The notes beneath the pieces were generated by a model, which saw only the letters and a list, made by a program, of their open reading frames with translations, was not told where the DNA came from and made no database searches. Source: Epiperipatus broadwayi (taxonomy: Eukaryota > Onychophora > Udeonychophora > Euonychophora > Peripatidae). Taken from it: a DNA stretch of 64,000 bases. Position 1 is the stretch's first letter. Each line of letters opens with the position of its first letter. The position numbers were made by a program, and so were the translations under genes. The stretch lies in contig JAQFVV010000072.1 of NCBI GenBank assembly GCA_028023455.1, forward strand, positions 768,501-832,500, given 5' to 3'. Shown here piece after piece: positions 27,301 to 39,300 of this stretch.

Positions 27301-30300
27301 AACAATATGATCAGAGATTGTTGAAGGAAGTTATAGAGATTTTTAAAAAGTCTAAGAGCATAAATGAAAAGAATAAATTAAAGAAAATTAACAATATTTG
27401 GAAAAAGCTATTGAAGAACGAGGGAGAAAATAACACACACATTCTTAAGATTTGAGAAAGAAACTCTGAGTAAAGTGCTTGTTATTATACTGAAAAAATC
27501 AGCTATTTAGCTATTATATTTTTATTATACAAAAGCTCTTGGAAATAATACTATGAATTCATCATTTATCCATGAGAATATTACAATTAATATGTATATA
27601 TAAAAATATCAGGATAAGTTTATTATACGTATTTATATATTGACCTATTTCCATCATCTAATATTAAGTATTGAATGTCTTTTAGAAAAATTTAATTTTA
27701 TTTAAATTTTCCAATTGCATACAACTGTTAGTAATAGCACACAGGTTAGTATATGCATAATATTTCGAGAGATATTATTCTCCTCTCTTCTTCAGGTATT
27801 GTTGGCCTGACCAGTTATGGTACTAGCATGGGAATCGAACCTGGACCCTTAGATTCTTGAATACTAAATTTTAAGGTAAAACTCTAACCAACTGAGCCTC
27901 CAGATTTCTCCATTTTTTCCTAAGGACAAAGTTGATAAGGGATTTCCATACATTATGTATTGTCACACTAGGTTGACTTACAGGGTTATTCATCATCATG
28001 TGAGCAGCTTCTTTGAATTTTCTTCTTTGTAATTTTTCCTATCTATCCAATATTTTTTATTTTTCCAATTGAACATATGTTCATTGGTACATACATGGTC
28101 TGCTACCATACACACATCTGTTTTCTCTCTTCTCATCATCAGTTTGTGTTCTTGCAGTCATTTTTAAATGGGCGACCAGTCTCACAAGTATACATTCTTC
28201 CACATCCATACGGTATTTAATAGAGGCAGTTTTTGCTTTCCAACAAAAATAATGATTCATTTCTGGATCTATCTAAAAATGTAGCTTTTTTTTTACATTT
28301 CATTTAAATTTTATTATTTATTTACTCATTTCGGAGGCATTTAAAGCAGAACATAATATCCAATTTAACAATTATTATATTATTATTACATATTTATAAA
28401 CACTATAAATGTGCGTATACAAATGTATATAAAAGACATATTTTCCAAGTTTATTTGTAAATAATTACCGCCAATACTACATCGATGTTTTGATTTACCT
28501 GCCATTATTTGGTTAAAGGACAACAATAACTGGTATGATTCCAGATGAAACATGACTATAGCATTCGCATCAATTACATACAGATAAAACTGAAAAATAT
28601 ATCTCATATGTTCTACCCATGAAAACCTTTAATATATATGTGTGTGACTATTTATAGGCATCTAAATTTAAAACACTAACATATCCAAATGTGAGATCTG
28701 ATTTCTTCAATATGACGTACAATAGTCTGCTAAAAATAATTTTTTAATGACAATACCTCTCACCCCACTCATATTTTTTAAAGTTTCACGTCTGTTTATA
28801 AACACAAGTGAGATTTAAAACAAATATCTATTAAAATATTAAAGCTTTCAATCATTATAATAGTTTTTACTATATGTTTGACTAATAGTCGCAATGTTCC
28901 AAGAAATTAAATTTAACACTAATTAGTAAAATTAATTATTTAAAAGAGTATTAATTTTTACCTGATCTTTGATAGAAGAGAATGTATGCATTGCTATAAT
29001 CGTCATCATCAGGGCACTGTTTTTTCGTCATATCGTCATTGTAATTATACCATTCTCCAGTAATAATGTGTTTAGCATAGGCTGTATAATGACCCGAATT
29101 AAGTCCTAAATAAACACAAAATAATTCAAATTCTTTTGAGGTTTCATCAAAAATGATTAAGAGAAAGCACTAATTTAACATAATATAATCAAAAAATAAA
29201 TATTCAATCATTTATTTTTGAATTTTATTTTAAATTAATACTTTAATAAGAAAGACTATTTAATTAACTACATAATATTTATATTACTGTATAAACTATA
29301 TAATGATTTTGTATCTACTACAGTAAAAAATGCAATTTATTATACATAGTTTAGCATATTAAAGTTACAAACATTATGACATAAAAAATGAGACAAGTGC
29401 AAACTTACAAATTTAAATTGAAAATATAACACAACAAATGGATTAAAAATAACAATGAAAATGTAGTTCTTAGATGTAAACAATAGAACCAAAAAATTTT
29501 AATTTTAGTATATTGTAACTAAATTAATTTTACAAAGATCTGTTATTTTACCTAATTTAGTATATGGAACTGAGATTTGGACATCTTATCGACATACATA
29601 AAGACATTAGAAAAGTTTTATTCAAAGATGCTCTGTAAAATTTTAAAAAATTTAAAGGCCAAGACCATAAGACCAATCAAAATATTCTTCAAATTGCTGG
29701 ATGAGATATACAGAGAACACTATTATAAAATTATGACTTTGCTAGATGAAAATGAGTGAAACAAATGAACAATGTAAGACTTCCTAAAAAGATGTTTTAT
29801 TATGAACTTGAGTAGAGTTATATCTCAAAGAATGTTGATTATTTTCATTGATAAGATATGGCAGAAAATAAAATACATTGGAGAGCTGTCATTAGAGATA
29901 GTGTTAAATATTTTGAAAGTTAAAATATAGCATTGCAAGATATCAAAGAGAAAATAGACTAGCGTGTTCTATATGTGAATATATTTGTGGTTCACAGATT
30001 GATTGATTTGTATAGTTATCGCAAAACTCATCTCTATGTAATAGTATTCTTTTTGTTTTATCTTCTAAACTTGGGAATTAATACTTCTACTAGAATCTAA
30101 GATTACTATTACTGTGTACATGGGGGTAATCTTAATATTACTAGCCATGTCAGCCCCAAAATAAATTAACAGCACAAACAATTTTTATAACTCAGCAAAT
30201 TTATTTATCCGATGACGAATGTTAATATTAATAATAATGCAAATGATAAATAAAATAATAGATTGAAATAATAATAGTTATCCATAAACTTTAAGACAAA

Positions 30301-33300
30301 CTTACTAACATGTTTATGCGTGGGAATATTTCATTCTTATGCAATGCAAATATATATTAGTCTATTAATTAGTTTCCTTAACTCTTATCATTCAAGTCTA
30401 TAACTTAAGTACCCTTTACTTGTAGTTATTTTTTATTAAAGACAATTAACAGATGCTGTCTTATTTCACTTGTCTATTATTTTTTTCTTTTCTTTCAAGT
30501 ATTTACAAATGAAAATAAGGCTTTAACTTAGCCCTGCCTTTTTCACCTTTCGAGAAAAACTTCACAATTTGACAATTATTTTCAATTCACATGCATTTTT
30601 TAATAGTTTCGCTAATTAGCATAATTTACTATTCATTTTTTTTTTGATAGAGAAATTTTCTAGGGTACTCTTATTTGCAGATAAAACAATAACAATGTAC
30701 CGTCTCCATGTAATTTAACCATTTCAATAATAAACTTTATTTTATAATATACATATATGCGTACAGACAGTCCAACTACAGTAGTGATCTAAATCCATGA
30801 ATACTATACAAGGCAATTCTAATGTTACTTATTTATATAAAAAAATTCCTTATAACGTCCGACACAAGTTTACAGTTTCTTTAGTTTACATATATACATA
30901 AAATCAAAATAGAAAGAATAAGTTACAAAACAAAATGTATTTGTGTTTAATCCAATAAGTCAAAGTATATTTTATACACACACTCCACATACTTTACAAA
31001 ACATTTAGGGGTTAAATCAATTGAATTATATCTAGTTCAAATTAATTTTTCTGGACTATAATAGTAGTATAACATTCACTCATCTAAGTAATATACTAAC
31101 CTATAAAGTTACACCTCAAGGTAATCATATAATAAACTGAACAAGTGAAATATTTAAAATATGGCACTATATTAAACTTGATAACATGCTCTCAGGGTAA
31201 CCCAAGTATGTTATAAAACAGGAAGTAGTAAAATGCAATAGTAAGCCTAAAAATGGTTGAATCCTGAAGATCAGACTTCTAAATATAGTAAAATTTTATC
31301 AATTTAATTTATAAAAAAGAAAAGCTTTAAAAGTAAATACAATATATAAAAAACCAATCAACAACAGAATAATACAATTTTGCTAAAAATAATTTGTGAA
31401 TATTATAAAAGATTTTTATTATATGAATGTGCTAATATATCCAATGTAGCTTTTTATCTGTGTTAATGTGTTGAACTATTTCCATCATCTGTCATTAAAT
31501 GTTGAATGTCTAGAAAATTTTAAACTTTATTTAAAGTTTCAAATACAAACAAACGTTAGTAACAACACATAAATAGACCTTTATTGTCTATTTATATGTT
31601 ATTACTAACGGTTGTTTGTATTTGAAAACTTTAAATTAAGTTTAAAATTTTCTAGACATTCAACATTTAATGATAGATGATGGAAATAGTTCAACATTGA
31701 AACAGTAAGATTCGTATTCGAATCTTAAGTTTCACCTTCTTCTGTCGTCTCTCACTGACCGGTCTATCCCGCCCAAATTTAAACTCTTTGATATCGAATT
31801 GTGTGTGTAACAATATTAAAAATGTATAAATATATGTAGAATTCAGCATAAACACGCACACATTTCGATCTCAAATTAAACGCAATAAATAGGGATAAAA
31901 TAATATAATTTAGATTTCTTTTAGTTATATGATTTTGTATAATTTTAATCATTTATTTTGGATTATAAAGTTCGTATTTATTGCTTTGTTTAAATTTCAT
32001 TTAATAATAATTCTAAAAAAATCTGATGTAATATTTAATTAAAAGTTAAAATAATCTTATGTTCCCTTTTTGTTTTTGAAATTTAAAAGCATCGGTCAGT
32101 GATAGATAATAGATTAATTAAAGAAAAATTCCCCAAAATATAATTAGTAAATGTAAAATGTAAACAATAGAACGGCAGCTTTCTTTAATTAAAAACCAAC
32201 AAAATGCGTTGATTATCCTCAGGGCAGATTAAATAGAACCTAAAAATATCTTAACAGAAATGTGAAAGATCAAGATAAAAAAAGAGGCCATCTTAGACTT
32301 GCTGGAGACATTCACTTAAACTTTAGCTTTGCTCTCGATCACTGAGAGTCTCCAAAAATATAAAAATAATTTGTTCCTGCCAAGGTATGACCGAGTAAAG
32401 CACCTAGATTATTCTCCATCGGGAGATGGCCTATCGGATGCTGAACTTTCCATTGCCCGTCATAAATTCACCATGAAGATCTGCTGCCTGAAATAAATGA
32501 AAAAGCTGCTACTGCTGTGAAATTAAATGAAATATCTAAATACAAGAAAGACTTGCCACTCGTGAACTTTTTGCTGCTAAACTCATGGAATAAGAAAACT
32601 TCTTATAAAACAGGTACCTGTCTGTGTTCAAACTCTAGAGTACTCTAATAATATGCTATAGCTCTTCTTCATACTACTTATCTAAATTATAAAATGTAAA
32701 AACTACCATTTGTATAACTCAATTGAATAATTAATGTAATGTGTAAATGTATCTAATAATCTAGCTTACCTCACTCTATCTTTCCTGGGTGCGTATTTCT
32801 ATAATCCACATTTTTATCTATAGTTATTATTTAATTATTGCATGCTCATAATTATTTCAATTTTCAAAGTTTAAATCTATGATCGTTTAAAACAATGAAT
32901 GCGTGTCAAATTTTCATTAATATTTACTTTCTTTAATAACTTAACTTTCATATAAATCGACACGCATTCAATGCTTCATTTATTGTAATGCAGGGGTCTA
33001 CAACTTCGCAAATGGCTGGCATATTAGTTGTAATCATTCCCAGTTTAGATATGTTTTGTATATAGTAAATCATCATGAATAATACCAGAAAATTACATTT
33101 CTTTGAGAGTCACCAACGTTCTTTAGTAAATGTTGATAATGTCGGGCCGAATTAGAAATCCATTTAAATCTTATCATAATCGTTTATAAGTATACATGTG
33201 TTACGTTTTAGAGACGCGATGATCTATTCCGCCGTAAATATTCCAGATTCTTCAGGGTTGAAATTAACCCCGTCGTCCTACACAAGCGGACATAATAAAT

Positions 33301-36300
33301 GCTCCCGTAGGATTTGACCTGTCATGCAGCCAGCTGGCAAATTGCGACACGTACCGCTTGTCCCTGGTTATGCTTATGTGACACCTTACTTCGTCGGGCC
33401 ACGGCAGAGACCAGCCCGACAGTTTTATAAACTCATTCGCGGCATTGCAGTTTCAATATACTGCCATTCCATATCGCCTTTCTAGAGCGTACCACGTGTT
33501 CCTTTGCTCAATTCTATTATTCTATATATCACTCCGCCTCTGCATTATCTTCGTAATTCACTCTCAAATAAATGTTGCCCTTAGTCATAAAATAAATAGT
33601 TTAATTAAATAAATATATGTCCGCCACTCTTAAATCTTACTTTAGACTCTTGCATTGCAAAGGTATAAATTCCCCAAGGCATGCATTAGAAATACTTGCT
33701 CGAGAATTTTAGGTAGCTAGATTAAGCCTTCAAATAAGTGAATTTCCTTTGTAAACATTACAGTATCGGAAATATCGCTACTGAAATCATCAATATAAAA
33801 TAATGTCTAAATAAATAAATGTATTCTTTAAAATATAATCATGTCGCAAATCTCGCTACTGAAGCTTTAAATCCACAAAATATTATTAGTAAATGTTTGT
33901 TTTATTAAAATGTATTAATAAAGAATTTTAAACTATATGTCTGCATTGCGTTTCATTTGTTCGATACCCATTCTATATAATATTTCCTCGATTATGTAAA
34001 TATGAATGTTTAATTAATATTAGTTTGGTTATTGGCTAATTCGAGAATAAAATCATGAGTCTCTTGCATATCCCTGACCACCGTACCTAAGGAAATATTT
34101 ACTAATGTCGCATGAGATGCGTTGTTTCATGGATTGTATTGTGAAACCTATAAACTATATTCGAACTCAGTACCACGGGTGGCTTCGCTACTCGATGGTG
34201 CTGCTGTTCTGTATGGTGGTCGAATTCTGCACTATGTTTACGAGTCACACGTTTTCTGACCGTTATAACATATTATCACATCTAAAAGACCATCATTACA
34301 ACTCAGTTTCTATTTAAATCGACTACTAGTCCACTTTGTATTAGTTTAATGTTAAGTGACAAGGCAGAATTCTCAATTCAACTTGTTTTTAAATAACCTT
34401 GTCTTTAATTAAGTAACATTTTAAAGAATTGATTAATTAATCAATTAATTACCATATAAATAACAAGATAGTCCTTCATATATATATATTAAATACTTGT
34501 GATCTAACATTTAAATGACTTTTATATATATATTCTAAAAATTATGACCAACTTCACTCTTAAATATATGATTGTAGTGAAGCCTTCTAGCATGTATTTT
34601 GATCAACCAGATTTCCTCAATTAAATCATGATTGTGATACATAAGCAGAAAAAGGTGTTAAACCACTAAACATCACATGATTACCATCTCTATACTAGCA
34701 CTACTGTATGGAGAGTTTTGCCTTTGTTCAGAAAAAGGTGATGAGTTAAAAATGGAGATTAGGCACTCATCCTTATAAATAATAATATATTTGGGTTCTA
34801 TTAAATTGAAAAAGATCGTGGTATATAAACAAAAAAAAATGTAAATGGTTAATTAGAATACTATCATGGAGCTATACTTAAAATTAAGAGAAATAAATTC
34901 AAACCTTCCCAGAATAGTTCTGTTTACCCTAAACTTTAGAAATTTCTAAGGTAAGCTAAAAATAGCAGGTGATCTAGTGCAATAACATTCACATTTCCAG
35001 ATAAGATTCTGAATTAACCTCCCTTTGAGAGAGAATTAGGATTTGAAGCTGAAATTAATGCTTTTATGCATTGAGTAGCCATCTTGCAATATTATTTAAG
35101 CTGATAGTATGAAAATAAAATTTTTAAGATTTTAAACCCAAACTAACTCCTGCCCAGTTATATAGATGTGGTATTAGGTCAGTTTCGATACATTTAAGAG
35201 ACCTCAATTATGCAATATTATTTTTAATAATTTCTAACCTAAGAAAAAAAGATTTAATAATTATTTAATTATTGAGTGAAAAGTTATTACTCTAGAATAA
35301 ATAAATAAATGCTTTCTAAAAGTATGTTTCTTACAGAGAAAATTTGTATCATATTTATACAATAGGTATATAATGCTAAAATCATTTCACTTTTTATAAG
35401 ATGAATATTGTTTTTTCAAAATTTATACACATTTAGCCTCAAGATATATACAAATAAATCCATGCTTGTGTTTGAATATGGATTGAGGGATTGTGTAATT
35501 TATGTATTATAATATTTCTTTTAATTTACATATTCTTTTAAAAGTTTTACAAAAATGCCTTATATTTTACACATTTCACTTTTTAAATAACAGAATACAA
35601 TTTATCTGAATAAAAAAAATATTCAAATCTTAAAAATTTTGCAACTTAAAGTGAAGAAATGGGCCTTAGAGTGAATATCAAAAATTAAGACACTATGTAT
35701 AAACAGTTAACAAACAAATTTCAAAGACAAAACTCTTCAACAAAACAAGAGGCATGGCAAAGAAGAAAATATTTCTACAAGGGCCAACAACCAAATAAAT
35801 TAATCTGAATCATCTTTGTAAGTCAATTGAATGAAGAGGTAAATGAAAATGACTTACAATATTAAAATGCTTAAACTATTTTATTATTTGGATTTTAAAA
35901 AAAAAAAGGATTAAAAAAACCTCTTAAATGTTATGTTTGAGAAGAAAACTGAAATTAAAGTGAATTAGCAAATACGATTATGCAGTTTAAGATAATCTGA
36001 AGCAAACAAAAAGACAATTATATATGAAAGCAAATGGTATACTAGGGAGCTTTAATAATGAAAAATAGAAAAATAAATGTTGTGTTTGGCTTGTATAGTT
36101 TATTAATTATCTTGCAAAACTACTCCACAATTAATATGTATAATTTATTAGTTACCAAAAATATACATGCATGTTAGTTAAACATACATATATGAGTAAT
36201 TTAAAGAGACTGTTCCATCTTCACGCTTTGTTTGCCAGTACTTCAGATTTGCTCATATATAAACATTTGAGTCGTAGGAATAAGTGATTCATTTTTATTC

Positions 36301-39300
36301 CTGCATAAATACTATATCTTGTATTGGAGAGAAAGTATTCATTTATTATTATTAATACTCGCAAAAGCGTATGCACAATTAGCTTGGAAGGCTGATATTT
36401 GAATGTAATATATGATTTATATAAGTTAATGCTGAGGTAGTTATGCCGAGTAATGGAACTCACTTCCGGCTATATAAATAGCCTGCCTCGTGAGCTCAAG
36501 TAAGAGACTCTTCTGGCTGTACAAGACAGCTTGCCTTGAGTCGGCTCTAAATTCAGACTCTTCCAGCTGCATTTAGACAGCTCGCCTCGAATCGGTTGCA
36601 GATGTAGCCAGTTTCCAGTCCCTATGTGGACTTGCCTCACAGCGTGGATCTCGCCATAATGACTAGAGAAATACCTTAGCTGATGGCAGAGGGTTTATTG
36701 GAGAGCATGTTCAGTCATTTGGGTTGACAGAAGTAATTGCTCTCTACCTTGCCTCCAAAAAGGCTGACTATTTAATTGGAGATCCAATTAACTAGAAAAT
36801 CTCAGATTATGTGTGCAAACCCCAATGAAGGATCTATCCCCATTGGATAGCGGCCGGGTGCTAGCTGATGAGGCAAGGAATCTGGAATAGTCCATTTCTT
36901 AAAGGCAAGGCCAGATATGACAATAAAATTAGTAAAAAGAAAGCAACAGTATTTTCTGAGTGTAAATCTTACAATTGGACATCTGAAGAAAACGATATGG
37001 TAGAATCACTGCGGCTCACGAAATAAATAACCATGTGAATATAATTTCACCTAAATATATCACTTTATTATTATTTTATTATGTGAAACAGAAATACATC
37101 CATATATAGAATATGCTGTTCCATTTTTCAGTTCAAATTGATATTTTACAAGGTTGCCTTTTAAATTCTGCAGCAGAAAATTTTTCTTTCTGATATACTT
37201 CATCACCATATCTAATTGTAGCTTTTACAATATTAAAATGCTTAACCTGATCTATTTTATTATTTGGATTCTTAAAAAAAAAAAACCCTTAAATGTTATG
37301 TTTGAGAAGAAAACTGAAATTAAAGTGAATTAGTAAATACGATTATGCAGTTTAACAACTGAAGCAAACAAAAAAACAATTATATATGAAAGAAAATTGG
37401 TATATTAGAGAACTTTAGGAATGAAAAATAGAAAAGTAAATGTTGCGTCTGGCTTGGCTTACAGGTTTGGTTCCAAACCAATAGACAAATGATGACAAAC
37501 TACTCAATAATTAATATGAATAATTTATTAGTTACAAAAATATACATGCGTGTTAGTTAATCAAACAGAGAAATATGGTTAATACAAGTTAATGCTGAGG
37601 TAGTCAAGGCGAGTAATGAAACTCACTTCCAGCTATACAAATTGCCTGCCTCATGAGCTCAAGTAAGAGACTCTTCCAGCTGTACAAGACAGCTTGCCTT
37701 GAGCAGGCTCTAGTTCAGCCTCTTCCAGCTCACTTAAGACAGCTTGCCTCGAGTCAGCTATGGACTTGGCAGTTTCCAGTCCCTATGTGGACTTGCCTCA
37801 CTGCGTGGACGTCGCCATAATGTCTAGAGAAAATATCTTTGCAGATGGCAGAGAGTTTATTGGAGAGCATGTTCAGTCATTCAGGTTGACAGAAGTAATT
37901 GATCTCTACCTTGCCTCCAAAAAGGCTGACTATTTAATGCAGATCCCCTACCTTAATGGAATTATGTGCGCGAACCCGAACGAAGGATTTATCGCCATTG
38001 GATAGCTGATCAGGCAAGGAATCTGGAATAGTCCATTTCTAAAGGCAAGGTCAGATATGACAATAAAATTAGTAAAAAGAAAGCAATGGATTAAAGAGCT
38101 AAAACAATACTCAAATTAAAAACTGAAGAAATAGTGTATAATTCAAAAGATCGAAAACAACAGTATTTTCTAACTGCAAATCTTACAATTGAATATCTGA
38201 CAAAAACGATGCGGTAGAATCACTGTGGCTCACGAAACAAATAACCATGCGAGTATAATTTCACCTAAATATATCACTTTATTATTATTTTAATATGTGA
38301 AACAGAAATGACAAAGACATTATTTTCTCCCCACCACTCAACAACATTAATTTTTCTTTAACCAAAAAAATTAATCAATTAAACTTACCACCAAAATGAC
38401 AGACGCAGCTCTGTAAATCGTAAATCAGGTTGCAGTTCTCTTGTGGTTCAGCTATAAAATTTGAAAGATCAAGTTTCTCTAGTGGAAAAATGACTTTATT
38501 ATCCAGCTTAGTACTTGTCAAATCATGAAAAACAAACCTTAAAATAAATAAATAGTAATTTAATAAACCAAAAAAAAAAAGAAAATCACTTTATATATAC
38601 ATTAAAATTCTATTATAATACATACTTGGGCTGATCATATTAATTCTTAATTCATTGCCCAACATATTGTGGCAAAATATATCTATTTATAATTTTTATG
38701 AATTTATAATGAACTATAAGTGCATAAAGCATAAATACTCACAGATGTTTATAGAAAAAGACATTGCAAATATTACAGCAAAAAATATGACTCAAAGTTG
38801 CTGTCATAAAACTTTTTTTTAAGAATGCTGAAGATGTACACAATATAGTACTCAATGCTGAACTTTTAACATTTCATGAGGCCTTCTGCATATCTGCTTT
38901 TCAAAAAACATGTGGGTGCCTGGAATTATATGTGTTCTTCATCTTTTAGATATAAATAGGATTCAAGCCTATTCTGATTTGTAGTCAGTGATGCTGGGGC
39001 TTGAAAGCTGATAAAAGGCGTTCGTTTAAAGAGGTTTCTTTGGCCACAATTTACAATCAGAATTTACCTATTACATCTTACTTAAGCAATAAGCTAACAG
39101 AGAATACAGCTATCCTCATTCATAATAATGTACTTATTGCAAAAATGAAGGCCACTTTGATGATTTAGTATTTAATACCCCCACACCCACATTTACAATA
39201 GACAATGTTCATACGTGCTGGGATTTTTTGAATTATCCATCTTTGAAACAATGAGAGATGTAAGAATTGGGAGAGTCATTGCTTATTCAAATCAGGTGAA

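Larger units (their letters stand above)
12353..28961 (-). other. USP last intron (F-G), 16.6 kb, repeat-filled
   Basis: Contains the foldback at 13.84-14.44 kb, a TIR element and hAT relic at 14.5-15.65 kb, a type D repeat, SINE and Penelope material at 17.0-17.97 kb, two foldbacks at 18.56-19.29 kb, LINE B at 19.3-21.3 kb, RTE-like LINE A3 at 23.3-25.0 kb, the small ORF at 26.0 kb, and Penelope and SINE fragments at 27.1-28.3 kb. Stretches 12.36-13.4, 16.1-17.0, 21.4-23.28 and 26.2-27.1 kb hold nothing I recognise. Confidence 0.65.
29106..38388 (-). other. USP intron E-F, 9.3 kb
   Basis: Contains a LINE C relic (29.57-29.97 kb), a SINE-tail foldback (31.48-31.71 kb), a decayed coding-like patch (32.3-32.6 kb), a GC-rich LTR-like island (33.14-33.6 kb), a type D fragment (34.66 kb) and the direct duplication 35.85-38.31 kb. 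Stretches 30.0-31.4 and 34.8-35.8 kb show nothing recognisable. Confidence 0.65.

Noticed and set aside
28386-28607. 73-codon minus ORF close to exon F as a further USP exon
   Set aside because: Low-complexity hydrophobic composition, no in-phase acceptor noted, no family similarity.
32880-32975. Inverted GAATGCGTGTC / GACACGCATTC as a foldback element
   Set aside because: Only about 11 bp of pairing with a long AT-rich spacer; too short to call.
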